DNA of 64,000 bases from Cryptomeria japonica. Taxonomy: Eukaryota; Streptophyta; Pinopsida; Cupressales; Cupressaceae. The DNA lies in contig NC_081406.1 in the NCBI RefSeq assembly GCF_030272615.1, positions 235,515,922-235,579,921 on the forward strand. Direction: 5' to 3'. The notes beneath the pieces are model-generated. The model was not told the DNA's origin. It saw only the letters and a list, made by a program, of their open reading frames with translations, and did no database searches. A program made the position numbers and the translations under genes. Below, in pieces: positions 34,664 to 47,017 of this stretch. Each line of letters begins with the position of its first letter. Positions within the stretch are counted from its first letter, which is position 1.

Positions 34664-35560
34664 TATTAGTAAAGTTAATGCATTTGAATTAAATGGTTAT
34701 GATGGTAGTACTCAGAAATCCAAATCTGCATTTAGAGCTTCAATTTCTAATCCACCTGTGAGGAAAAGCCCAGTCACAGTTATGAGTCCAGATCCAACAA
34801 AGAAGTTGATGATGAAGATAGTTTGATCGAGCTTGAAGCATTGTTGGCCAAGTTGTTACCCAGAGGTACTAGTAAGTATAGAGGTAAATTACCTTTGAAG
34901 TGTTTTGCATGTAACAAGATTGGACATATTGCAGCTAACTGTCCTAATGGAGACAATGAGAATAAGTGTGAGAAGTACAAGAAGTCCAAAGGAAAAGTCA
35001 AAAGAGATTGCCTCATTGCAGTTGATGGTGGAATCACTGATGAGGAATCTAAGGGAGATATAAATGAAGACATTGTCTTTTTTGCCATTAAAGAGGAGAC
35101 ATCTGATTCGAAGGCATTAGTTTCTCATATGGATAGTTCTAATGATTGGATTATAGACAATGGTTGTTCACACCACATGACCAGTAACAGAAGAAAATAT
35201 CTTACTTTGAAGGATTTTTATGGAGGAGTTGTGAGATTTGGAAATGACTCACCCTGCATGGTAAAAGAAACAAGAACCGTTTCTCTTAATGGAAAGAGTA
35301 GTGTAGATGATGTCTAGTGGATTGAAGGATTAAGGCACAATCTTTTGAGTGTAGATGAACTCAATGACAAAGGTTATCCATTGGAATTCAAGAATGGAAT
35401 GTGAAAAATCTATGGAAACAAAGGTAAATTGATTGCAACCGACAAGCAGACAAAAGGTAACCTATTTCACCTGAATCCTAAAGTGAACAATTGTTTAATT
35501 ACTAAATTAGTCGATAGTTGGATTTGGAATTAGAGATTTTGTCATATAAATTTTGATAAC
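34664..35560 (+). pseudogene. Copia-B gag C-terminus, zinc knuckle and protease
   Basis: Gag resumes as ISKVNAFELNGYDGS. After a shift near 34800 it reads LIELEALLAKLLPRGTSKY, then CCHC knuckle CFACNKIGHIAANC, then a lysine-rich stretch. The protease region reads DWIIDNGCSHHMTSN; the usual D-S-G is D-N-G here. RHNLLSVDELNDKGYPLEF and KGNLFHLN follow. TAG at 35315 and other stops interrupt it. Confidence 0.88.
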
Positions 35561-35589
35561 ACTGTCAATCAGTAAGAGGTTTTCCTTAG

Positions 35590-36351
35590 TTGGACAAACC
35601 AGTGATTGCTCTGTGTAAGGAATGTCAGTTAGGAAATATGACATCCTCAACTTTTAAAAGCAAATCTTTCTTAGCAGAACATTTGCTAGATTTGGTTCAT
35701 ATAGACCTCTGTGGACCAATAAGGAGTAGAAGTATTCAAGGTGATAGATATTTTATAGTTTTCATAAATGATTTCTCAAGAATGATGTGGGTCACATTCT
35801 TGAAGGACAAAACATAAGCCTTTAGTAAGTTTTAGGCATTCGGGGCCTTAGCTGAAAAGGAAAATGGTAAGAAGATAAAGTGTCTGAGAAATGATCAAGC
35901 AGGTGAATTTACTTCAGAGGAATTCACTAGATATTGTGAAGACAATGGAATCAAGAGGCAACTTTCTACACCTAGGACACCACAGTAGAATGGTATTGCA
36001 AAGAGGAATAATCAGCCAGTTGTTGAAGCAACTAGAACAATTCTAATACAAGGAGGTGTAGCTAAGACTTTCTAGAGAGAATTTGTTAGCACAACTATCT
36101 ACACTATGAGCCAAATATTGGTTTGAAGAGGTAAGGATAAAATTCCTTATGAATAGTGGCATGGTAGATCACCTAATGTAAGTTACTTTAAGATTTTTGG
36201 TAGTAAACTTTTTATCAAGAGAGGTGACTATGTTGGTAAGTTTGATGCTAAGAGTGATGAAGGCATATTTATTGGTTAGTCCACCAAGAGTAAAGCCTAC
36301 AAATGTTACAACAAACAAACAAAGAGAATCATTGAAAGTGTTGATGTCTGA
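35590..36351 (+). pseudogene. Copia-B integrase
   Basis: The zinc-binding end IALCKECQLGNM leads into core motifs VHIDLCGPIRSRS, INDFSRMMWVTFLKDKT, LRNDQAGEFTSEEFTRYCED and TPRTPQ-stop-NGIAKRNN. The two catalytic aspartates are present. The catalytic glutamate, expected in NGxAER, is lysine here (NGIAKR), consistent with one G-to-A change. PNVSYFKIFGSKLFIKRGD and KSDEGIFIG follow. About seven stops, mostly TAG, are visible. It would have inserted the cDNA but is clearly dead. Confidence 0.9.
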
Positions 36352-38083
36352 GTGGATGAGTGTCCTAAAGTTTTAGGAGTAACCAGTGAGGAGAAGAAGG
36401 AAGATGAACCTTACATTCCGATTTTGGAACCAAAACCCATGAAGCTAGAAGTTGGTGAGATGAATGTTGCTGCAGTACCAGTTCAACCGAAACAGGTAGA
36501 TTCTGCAGAAGATAAAAATAGTGAGGAAGAAGAACCTGAAGATAATGATCATGTTATTCCAAGGTATGTAAGACTGAATCATAATCCTGACCAAATTATT
36601 GGAGATAAAGATGTTGTTGTGTTAACCAGAAAAAGAACTAGAGAGAATTCTTGTATGATCTCCACTATTGAGCCTAGAACAGTGAAGGAAGCCTTTGGAG
36701 ATGATCACTAGATCAAAAGCTATGGAAGAGGAGCTTGACTAGATTGAGAAGAACAATACATGGACCCTAGTACCCAGACCGATGAATAAAAATGTAATTG
36801 GTACTAAATGGGTATTTGGAAATAAACTGAATGAAGATGGAGTAGTAGTAAAAAACAAAGCCAGATTGGTATGCAAAGGTTATGCATAGGAAAAAGGAGA
36901 AGACTATGGAGAGACATTTGCACTAGTTGCTATATTGGAAGGTGTTAGGACTCTACTTGCATTAGCAGAATGTAGGGGATTCAAATTATATCAGATGGAT
37001 GTGAAGTCAACATTTCTAAATGGAATATTGGAAGAGGAAGTATACATTGAATAGCTAGATGGTTATGCTTTGACTGATGCAAAGGATATAGTCTATAAAA
37101 TACACAAGGCGCTATATGGTTTGAAGTAAGCACCAAGAGAATGGTATGAAAGAATACATTCACACCTGATGAAGATAGGTTTTCAGAGAACCAGTGAAGA
37201 CAACAATATATATCTCAAGACTGAAGGAGATAAGATATTGGTTAGTGAAGTGTTTGTGGATGATATCATTTTTGGAGGCAATGATGACATTAGTGATGAC
37301 TTTGAAAATGAGATGAATAGTGAATTTGAGATGTCTTTGGTTGGAGAGATAAAATTCTTCATAGGTTTGCAAATTCAACAAATGAAGAGTGGTATTTTTA
37401 TCACACAGTCCAAATATGTGAAAGAGGTATTGAAGACATTTGGAATGGGAGACTGTAAACTAGTTGGGACACCAATGGTTACAGGTTGTAAACTATCTAA
37501 GGAGGATGATGCCAAATACATTTATGAAAAGGAGTACAAATCTATGATAGGGAAACTGTATTATGTTGTTCACTACAGAACGAATATTTCTCATGTAGTT
37601 GGATTAGTTGTCAGATTTCATAAAAACCCAAAGGAGTCACACATGATTGCAACTAAAAGGATATTTAGATATTTGAAAGGTACAATTGATTATGGATTAT
37701 GGTATCCATATGTAGGTAACTTTGATTTGAAAGTCTATATAGATACAGACTGGGCAGGAAATGTTGATGACAGGAAGAGTGCAATCAAAGGTGCATTTTT
37801 TCTTAGAGGAAGGCTTGTATCTTGGAGCAGCAAGAAGCAAAGATTTTATGTGATAACACCAGTGCAATAAATATTTCAAAGAACCCGGTGTTGCATGCTA
37901 GAACCAAGCATATTGAGCTGAAATATCATTTATTGAGGGAGAAAGTGTAGAGTAAAGATGTATTACTAGAGAATGTTTCCACTAAGGAACAACTATCTGA
38001 TATCTTTACTAAACCTCTTCCTAAGAATAATTTTGAGTATCTTAGAGGTTAGTTAGGGGTTGTGCCCCTACATGAGGTTAATT
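36352..38083 (+). pseudogene. Copia-B INT-RT linker, reverse transcriptase and RNase H
   Basis: An acidic linker (EEKKEDEPYIP, SAEDKNSEEEEPEDND) precedes RT. RT reads IEKNNTWTLVPRP, GTKWVFGNKLNEDG, YQMDVKSTFLNGILEEE, IHKALYGLK-stop-APREWYER, EVFVDDIIFGGNDD (active-site box near 37255) and SKYVKEVLKTFGM. RNase H starts as VYIDTDWAGNVDDRKS. It then jumps from SWSSKKQ directly to the last-third motif CDNTSAINISKNPV near 37850, so about 150 bases holding the second catalytic acid are deleted. The end is DIFTKPLPKNNFEYL, then PLHEVN and a stop. Confidence 0.9.
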
Positions 38084-38437
38084 GAGCAGATGTGGAAGAC
38101 ATCAGTCCTAGAGCTAATTGAAGAATTTTAAAGCAGGATTGGTGTAGAGTGGAGTTACTCCATAGGGGGAGAAACTTGTTGCAACATAGTGAAGTATGAC
38201 ATTGCATGTTTTACTTTCACTTTGGCATTGTTGTAAAAGGGGGAGAATAACTATATGACTATAGGGGAGAAGAAATGCATGATTGATAGAGAGAAGAACT
38301 GTGGCTAGTTACCAGCTGAAGACATGGAGACTAAGTTGAAGGAGAGTACATGGTAAAATGTAAACCAAGATTCCTCTCAATCATCACAATCAAAGGGTAT
38401 TGATATTTGTATTGCCATCAATGCAAAAGGGGGAGAT

Positions 38438-39833
38438 TGTTGGCACATGCATGTTTGTTGCATTGATAAACTATCATGTTGTCTTTGATGTCAATTGAAA
38501 TTGGTAATGGAAGTTGTAATGCAACTAGTAGTTGAGTCAGTGAAGGATCTCAATATTACTTTAGAAGAAGTGAGATCAACTGATAACCCTACCTGTTGAT
38601 GTGCCAAACCCTAACCGGTGGAACTTGGTGAATCGGTTGTGTTGATTTATGATCAAACGGTGACTGGTGATGATTATACCATGTATGCATGATGCATGTG
38701 ATGAGTTTCAAGTGGTTTTTGGCATGTAGAGATAACAGTTTTATCTTGGGAATGAGCAAGTGCATAGCATGAAGATGAAACCACTTGATGACTTACAAGA
38801 TTCAATGAAGCAGTGATCAAGGAGCAGTCGAGGTTGTCTTCTACAATGTGAAATAATTGCTATGTAATCCAAAGGTCATGTTTGAACCGATTTTTTTGTA
38901 ATCTCTATTAGATATTAGGTTTGTGATGTGTTACCAACATGTTGTTTTTCTTATAAGATTGATAAATTGTTTTGTTGCAGTGTTGGCAATTTTTCATTAA
39001 GTGTAAGTGTGATTGATTGTTGAACCAGAAGGAGTATTTCAAGTATGTGTGAAGGAAGATAGGATCATGAATAGGATATGATAAGGAAAAGTAGTGTTGT
39101 TTACCAGATCAGTAAAACCTTGGTGTTCTCTGACAATTACAATAGTTAAATCTCTTAAACGTGTAAGCTTTAACAAGCTTAGTGATATCTGAATCCTCTA
39201 ACTAGGTGCTCCATTAGCTTAGATTTGAAATCCTCTATCGAGGTTACTCCTAACAGAGCATTGCTTCTAACAAGGCATTATAGCCAATCCCTTAACTGGG
39301 TGGTCCCTAACAGGATATGTTCTTAACGGGATATTTTGTAAAGCTTTAACAGACTTGGCTCCTAACAGGGAAAACTTCAGAAGAGTTTAGAATACTTGTT
39401 GGTATTCATCCCCACTGTGGTTTTTCCCATTTGGGTTTCCACATCAAAAATCATTGTGTCAAGTGGTGAATAGTTTTTGTGGTTATGTTTGGATATGGTT
39501 AATTTTCTTAATTGATAAATCCACTTAGTTATGTTATAATGACCGGCTATAATCTGAAATATGCTTTTACTATTGTTAGTAAAGTTGTTTGATGTTTTGG
39601 TTAAATAGTTTTGAAATTTTAGAGTTGTTACACTATTATTTTGTTATGCTAGTAAACCAGTTAACTTGACAGTGCAGTTGTAGTTTATTACTCAGTGTTT
39701 GAACTAGTTAACTTCAGTGATTGATTTGTGAGTTGGGTTTTGAGTTAGGTGAAAGTTTAGTCAGTGTCCTATCTACTGATTCACCCCCCCTCTTAGTAGT
39801 TGTCTGGATCGTTATTGGTTCATCATATCATCA
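38438..39833 (+). repeat. 3' LTR of Copia-B, with polypurine tract just before it
   Basis: AATGCAAAAGGGGGAGAT (38420-38437) is the polypurine tract. The LTR starts TGTTGGCACATGCATG and ends CATATCATCA. It matches the split 5' LTR. The hairpin block is at 39417-39442, and the C-rich TTCACCCCCCCTCTTAG block lies near the 3' end. Confidence 0.92.
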
Positions 39834-39838
39834 GTCTG

Positions 39839-40027
39839 TTGTCATAGTGGTCATAGTCTGGATCTCATCAATAGCAGCAACTTTAGATTTGTAAGGAGGA
39901 GGCAAAGATCTCAACACTTTAACAACAATCTCATCTTCTTCAAGAGTCCCACTGACACATCCGATGTTCATGACAAGTTCAATCACTTTAGCCATAATGG
40001 ATGATATGTTCTCATCTTCTCCCATCT
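39839..40027 (-). pseudogene. Copia-A gag fragment, 5' side, beyond Copia-B
   Basis: It reads KMGEDENISSIMAKVIELV, TLEEDEIVVKVLRSLPPPYK and SKVAAIDEIQTMTTMTTD, the N-terminal domain of Copia gag just before the MLVGKL segment found at 13913. The upstream side stops matching gag at about 40028, so Copia-A was truncated there before or at this junction. Confidence 0.88.
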
Positions 40028-40220
40028 TAGTGCAGGAGCACTTGGAATATGTTAATTAGGTTTTGAGTCTTAGGAGTTAGGGTTAGGTCTATTTTGATTC
40101 AATAAGGTCATTTGAGACCATTTGTAATGTTATTTCATGTTTTTGGGTCTGTTTGTCAAAATTGGAGTCATGATTTTCAAATTTGTAACCTTGCTCAAAA
40201 TATTGTCATTTCTATGATCG
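40028..40220. other. Unassigned flank of Copia-C
   Basis: Noncoding sequence between the Copia-A gag break and the Copia-C target site. It is continuous, across Copia-C, with 61239 onward. I do not recognise it. Confidence 0.4.
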
Positions 40221-41877
40221 GATAATGTTGGCTTGATGATGATTGTAATGATTAAACTTCATCATATGTTGTCATTGATGAAACACATACACACACATAT
40301 GTTCATATTGTCTATAGACGTGACTTCAAAGTTGTTTATATTACAACCAGTATACTAGAGGTTTATATCTAACTGATACATGGTGGCAATCGGTATATGC
40401 ATGGGGACAACCAGTGATTATACTTACCTTGACATCAACATGAAGATCCAGTGGAGATTATCAAAGGAGCATCAAAGGATAACCATTTTATAGGTTTAAC
40501 AACAATCGGTATTGATTGTTCCAACTGGTATTCATTGATTATGTGATGAGTTATCCTTACCGACAAGTTTTGGCAGTATTTTTGTGATGAGTTATGATTG
40601 TTGGCATATGTGCAGAGTTTGATGACATGTTGGGATTGTATGTTGTCATTGATGTTGATATGCTGAAGTATGAACCGGTATATTGAAGTAAGAAAACTGG
40701 CAAGTGAACCGATATGATGGTATGAACTAGTATATACAAAAAGTGAACCGGTATGGTGGAATGTGAACCGGTATATGCAAATTTTGTATCAGGGTTTCAT
40801 TTCACATGACTACCGGTTGGTAGTCTCAGCTTCAGGGTTTCTGGTTGATGCATTCCAAGTTTGTGTTATTCGACTGATGACATCCTGTGATGAGTTAGCA
40901 TTGAAAGGAAGATTAGATCATGTTGCCACATCAAACTTGTGCGCATGAAGGATCTTCTTAAGGATCTTGCATGAAGAAGATCGATTCTATCCACCTCGGG
41001 GATGTACAAAATCTTAGTAAACGGCGAAGAGCACGTGATGGGTTATCAACTTCTAGAAGTGGTGAAGAACGGATGATGGAGAACGTCTTGAGATTTGTTC
41101 AAGACTGTTTTACTCTATGTAATGTGTTTGAACGGCCAGGATTAGACTGACTATATAATTAACCTAGATGCTTAGGGTTTTAGGTTTTGGCTACCGACAT
41201 AATTGTTGCCTATAAGGTCGATGATGATTTTTATTTGAAGTTGTTGGCAAATGATTGTATGTGAAGTGATTCTTGCCAGACCAGAGAAGTGTGTAGATAC
41301 CTGCAAAGTGTAATTGCAGATGTAAAGGAACTGAAGTAGATCTGCCTTGGCATTAAGTGCTGTGATCATATCAGTGTATTACCTGTTGACTTCTAATCAT
41401 TTCAGCAGTTGAAAAATCCCTTTATCGGGTAGCTTTAACAGGATTTTTTGTAAATCCTTTAATAGGGTGACTCAAAATCATTGAGTTCTTCAAATCCTCT
41501 TGCAAGGTAACCTTTAATAGGGTTTTAACCTTTAATCGGGTATGTAGCCAGCCCTTAACCGGGTGATCCCTAGCAGGATCGGTTCCTAGCAGAAACCTAT
41601 TGTAAAGTCTTTAACTGGACTAGGCTCCTAACAAAGCGAACTACATAAGAGTTCAACAACAAATTGTGGGTATTCATCCCCACCATAGTTTTTGCCAATT
41701 GGGTTTCCACATGAAAAATAAGTGTGCAATGTCTGATACTTTTTCATGTGATATTTTAGTGTTTTTTTTTAAGCGGTAATGCAAGCTGATCCAGTGGTCA
41801 TTATATTTCTGATGTATTACTTGTTTAAGAATATGGGTGAAGTGGAAATGAGATATTAGGTTTTGTGAAGATCTAAG

Positions 41878-44800
41878 TGTTGGGACTCATTAAAATTGAG
41901 TCAAGTTTAGAGGCCCATTTCAAAATTTTGCTCTGCATTTCCAAATGAGTCAGTTTGAATGGCCTAGTTAGAGAGAGGGTAAAATGGAGCCAGTTGATTT
42001 TCAGGGTGTAAGGCTTGGGAAATATGTCCTAAACCTTTCATTTGACCTATGTAGTGATGTGCAACTTTCAGAATTCAATTTGGATAAGTTTATCGGGTAC
42101 CCATTTCGAGGGGTGACCTGAAAGTGCATTTTAGGCACAAATGCAGATTTTACTAAGTAGCCTACTTTGGGTGTTTATATCTTTTACCTTGTTGATTGTC
42201 ATGATCAAAATAAAAAATGGATTGAATTCTATGCATAAATTTGAGTCAACATGCAAAATTTCAAGTCTTCATGAATCCATTTTCTCAGTTTACCAAGCTC
42301 GAACTGTTTGCAGTTTGAATGTTTCGACAAGTCCCTGTTTCAGCGCCTAGTCAAAGCCCTGTTTCGCATAAGTGTAAAAGTTGCCTCAGTGAGTGTTATG
42401 CCAGAATGTTTGCTCTAGGTTATTTTTGGTAAAAGTGATAAGCTATGTTTCCATTTTCAAGCTCCTACCAATCCGTTTAGTCAGTTTTCAAAAGGGTTCA
42501 TTGAGCCATCATTTTCAGTCCTCTGCACTTTCATTGCTATATCAATAGATTGTGGCTATTTTCATGAGCGCACCATTTGCATTCTGTCAGTCTTTTGATC
42601 GAACTAAGAATTCAAAGATTTAATATATACTTCAAGGTACCTATGTTTCAAATTTGAGGGTCTACGAAGGTCATTTGATATTTGTGAGAAAGGCATCATG
42701 TGTTGCCAGAACATTGACTTTATTAGGTCTGCAATATGGACAAAGCCATTTGGTCATTTTTGCCAATTAATATCTCTTCACTTGGTATTCATCTTGGAAA
42801 ACCGTTTGGTAGAGTTCATGCTTGTATATCAGAGTACATGCCTGTCAGATGGCGAGGTCCATAAAAGTGTTTTGACCGGTTTTAAAATTACGTCTTCGCA
42901 ATTAAATGCAAAAATGTGGTGTAAGTGCCTGAAAGTTGCAAAACTCAGTTTGATGATCCGAAAATGGTGCCGACCGATTCCAGAGGTAAGTTTAATGTTC
43001 TTGAGATATTCCAAAGTTCATTTGCATGAAAATGAATTTTTTTTTAGCCGGACCCACTTTGGGCCTGACCTGGCTTGCCACTTCATGCATCTTTTCATGG
43101 AAAATTTTAAATTGTTATTTTTTGCAATCGTATGTTTATATGATTTAATACATAGAAACTTAAAGCTAATGCAAGGGCATTAAAGCTTTCAGCAGAAGGA
43201 AAACTTGAAGGTGCAGGGAACATGGTGGGTGAAGAGACCGTATAAATCAAATGCAAATTGGCAAATGCATAATGCCAATCTTCCCTTGCCTAGTAAAACA
43301 AATTGCAAGTAGTAGCAAATGCTTTTGGCAATAAGTAAAATGTGATTGTTGGGGAAGGTTTTTAATAAATCCAAAGCAATGCAAATCAGCAAGTGTATCT
43401 CCAACATTTCCCCCTCCTGCTGTGGATGATACAAAGGACATGAAACATTCAGCAAAAAATGAAATTGGCATGAAGTTAATCCCCTCCATGTTGTGCATAA
43501 GAGATGAACTAAAAAGTCTTTTAAACTTTCAATCAAATGCAGAATAGGCAGGTATATTGTTGGTATCCTCCACGTATGAGTTGGAGTGAGCATTTTAAAC
43601 TTCAACAAAAACATTGGCTGCCAAAGCTAATGTCCTCCACGGGCATGTAAAAATGAAATGGTGAAGGTAATTAAAGCCAATGCAATCTACCATAACCACT
43701 CTCTTCCCTACGTGATGGTTGTGGGTATATTAAACTTCAAAGTAAATGCCATGACTTTTGTTGGGTCCTCCTCTCTGCTATGGCGTAGATCTGCTGCAAC
43801 CTATGGAGAGGCATTTTTCAGTTCAATATAAATACAAAGGTGTAATGTCAGCATCCTTCCCCAACGTGGTATATTAAAGCTAAAGAAATTCACAAACAAA
43901 TTGCAATGCCTTTGGTTGGTGTAAAGCCCAAATTTTACAACCTCTATAGCATCTTCTCCCCATATGGCATGGCATGGAAACAAAATGCAATTGGCACATT
44001 TGAAGCCAATTTCTCCTGTGCATGGTTGAAAAGGGGTTGCAGAAACTTTCAACTAAATGTAAATGGTGCAAAGCCCCCCCCGCCCCCCCACGTGTGGCAG
44101 CAATCAAAAAATCCAATGTTAAAATGCACAAGCTTCCTCCTGTGTGGCTTTGGGTAAACGCATTGAACTTTAATGAAGCAAATGCCATTGGCAATCATAA
44201 ACCTCCTGTGCGTGGTTGAGAAGGGCATTATGAAGTCAAAAAAAAGCTATTGGCTGGTGTAAGCCAAATTTCCCCTCACGTGCCTCTCTGCTAGTGGTGG
44301 TGGAATATTTTGAGCATTTTAGAAACCTTTAGTAACGACAACCATGAAAGGTTTCAGAAAAAGCTTCAAAATGCACAGTCCCAAGCATAAGTGCATTATC
44401 CCACATTCGCTGGGAAATGGGATTTTATAGTATTTATAAGAAACAGTCCACACATGTATAGTGTCAAAGGCACAAAAGGCTTTTGATGGACCCCAAGCAT
44501 GCACGGATCCCAAGGTAGGCAAAATTTTGCAGACAAATGAAAGATTAACCAGTGAGCAGGTCCCAAGCAGATTGATGGTCGGCGTGATTTCGCAAGCCAA
44601 AGATGCACACTAGTTAGCCATCGCGAAATGGCAAAAAGAAAAAGGCCGGAAATGAAGTGCTCAAATGGCGAAGGTTAAAGACCCTGCAGGTTCAGGAGAT
44701 CTGACGGTTGGTGCGACTTCACGAAGGAAAGAGGCACGCTGAATAAGGTCTGCAAAATGGCGAAAGGCAGGTGGTAGGATGACATGGCAGTCTAGCTCAC

Positions 44801-46052
44801 GGGTCCTATCTAGTGGCGCTGACATGGTGCAAGTTACCACATGGCAGGACGCAGGGTATGTAAAATGGGTGAAAAATTAAAATTAAATGTATAGTTGAAA
44901 CTATAGAAGAAATTTGAAAAATTTAAATGATGGAGGCATGAAAATGAATTAATTTGCCCAGAGGTATATTTTTGGCCAAAATATGAAGTGTAAGATATCA
45001 CTGGAAAGCTCTTGAGATAAGGAATCCAACCATGCATTTAATTTGTACCAATTTTTGATATTTTGAGAGCAGTTTCCATGGGAATGAAGAAGATATTTTT
45101 GCAGTTAGGGACAAAGGAGACACTTGGCAATTTCGGTTGCAGACCTAATATTTTACCTCTTCCTTCTTATTCCAATTCTATTCTCATTGTAAGGGTTCTA
45201 GAATTCTATGAGAGTGGCTCCAGTTTTCATGGCTTTCAATTCTGAGTTCTCTTCAAAATTGTACAGGGCAATGTCCTTTTCCATAGAATAGAGTATCTTC
45301 TTGTTGTAAATGTTTTTGTTGTAGGTCATGTATGTGTAAGGCATATACATAGTTTATTGGATTGTCTCTAAGAATTCTCTATCTTCAATAAATCCAATCT
45401 TCAAGGGAGTTTGGGTTTGTTCTCTCAAGTGGGAGTGTAAGGGTTGTTTTCAGGTACTCTTCAAGGAAGAGTTTAAATTCTATGAGCAATCATTTTGGAG
45501 TCAGGATAATTTTTAGATATGTATGATCCTCTGTCTGAATTTAGAATGTATTAATGTCAGGCATTAATACAGGGATATCTTTCTTAATAAATTAGATTTG
45601 CAATAGAGGTGTTCATTTTTAATTTGATGTATGACTCTATTTCCCTTAGATAAGGCACTAATCTTACAAATTTTGGGGTTTTCTCAGGGATTTAAAATAA
45701 AAAATCAGAATATTTACCTTTAATTTTATGTTTGTAATGTTAAGTTTGTTCCATCCATCTCCTAATTCAAAAATGTTGAGTTGCAAATGTGGATCTAGCC
45801 CATCTGCAGTAACCTCCTAGTTTTTTGAACCTTTTGAGATCCATTTGCTTTTGTTGATGCAGTCTTGTGTGTAATAGGTCTGATTAAATGCATCACAGGT
45901 ACACCCACCTAGGTTTTGTAGAGCTTGAAGAGTAGAAGGATTTAGGTCCTTATTATGTTGTCCAAGCCTTGAAATGTTTCATTGATTGAGGTTGGCTATC
46001 TCATAGATAGATTTGCAAGTGTTCTTGGGTTAACCAGATTTGGTTAAGAACA
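41878..46052 (+). repeat. 5' LTR of the Gypsy TR-GAG element
   Basis: It starts TGTTGGGACTCATT and ends GGTTAAGAACA before the primer site. It aligns with 49663-54018. It contains C8-G-C7 at 44074-44089 and two ~65-bp modules at 44574 and 44703 (GATGGTCGGCGTGATTTCGC and GACGGTTGGTGCGACTTC). Confidence 0.94.
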
Positions 46053-46056
46053 AAAA

Positions 46057-46074
46057 TGGCGACTCTGCTAGGGA
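46057..46074 (+). other. Primer binding site of the Gypsy element
   Basis: TGGCGACTCTGCTAGGGA, four bases after the 5' LTR. This is the Ogre/Tat-like plant Gypsy primer type, usually attributed to an arginine tRNA. A partial second copy, GGTGGCGACTCTGTG, lies at 46652. Confidence 0.8.
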
Positions 46075-47017
46075 GTAAATGGATATAAATGTTTGATTGA
46101 TAAGGTTAGAAGTTGAATGTATTCCTCATCCTGTCAATTTCATAGCTAGCCAGTCTGTCCATTGTATATTAATAGAGTTGAAAGTGGTTTTATGGTGAAG
46201 AGAATGTTCCTTATTCTGGATCTATAGAATGATATTTTTGTCATGTCATATTTTGTAAAAGAGTAACAGTAAATTCATGTTGCTGAGTTGTGAGCAAGTC
46301 CTCGTAGTTGTATGGAAATTTTCCCCAGTTCCTTATTGGGTGGCAACTCTATGGTTCATACCAGTGTTGAATGTCTTTGCAATTAGTATTGCATAAGGTT
46401 TATGGTTCGATGTATAGTGCAGAGATATGAGTTATCATTGCTAATGCAGATTTACAGACATAAGTTCTTCATCATAAAAGTTTGATATAAAGTGCAATAG
46501 AAAGATACACATAGATTTGGTGTTATCTTCCCAAATCCATATGTTAAGGGCCTGGAAGAGTATTTATTGCAGCAAGATTGAAGGAGATAAATAAATAATT
46601 GAATTTGTGATTGAATGGTATTCTACTGTTCAAAATGTCCTCTATGCAAGAGGTGGCGACTCTGTGATAAAAGTCCGTGCTGAAAGTTGAAATAAATCTT
46701 CAAATCTACAAGAGTTTACAGCTGCAAACACCCAGGTATTTTCAGAGGTTTCAATGCAAGATGTTTGTTCTAAAAATTTGAATGAGAAATAGTTTTCCCA
46801 TTAAGTGAACAACACTAGTAAAGAGGGAAAGAGGAATTACAAACTTATTTGCATATCTATTTTGCTGAAGTTCCAACATATATATTCTATTGTAGTATGC
46901 AAATTTGGAAAACTTTATGTCAAGCAATGTTACAAATAGATTTGAATAAGGATATGTGCTTGAAGTGTTTCATTATTCATCCAAGGTTATATAATCATTT
47001 GTGGGAGTAAGAAGAAA

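Larger units (their letters stand above)
13919..39833 (+). mobile_element. Copia-B retrotransposon, full span including nested elements
   Basis: The 5' LTR starts at 13919 (TTTTGGCATATGCATG, a TG-to-TT change) and the 3' LTR ends at 39833 (CATATCATCA). Flanks are GTCTC (13914-13918) and GTCTG (39834-39838), a five-base duplication with one change, and joining the flanks restores the Copia-A gag frame. Internal parts in order are the primer site at 19572, gag, protease, integrase, RT, RNase H, the polypurine tract at 38423 and the 3' LTR at 38438. Insertions at 14018-18265 and 20199-34659 account for most of the 25.9 kb. Confidence 0.92.

Noticed and set aside
43189-44219. Several 83-161-codon ORFs within the Gypsy LTRs, for example 42698-43183 and 43189-43614
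   Set aside because: They recur in both LTRs on both strands with no gag/pol similarity and differ by indels between the copies, so they are LTR shadows.
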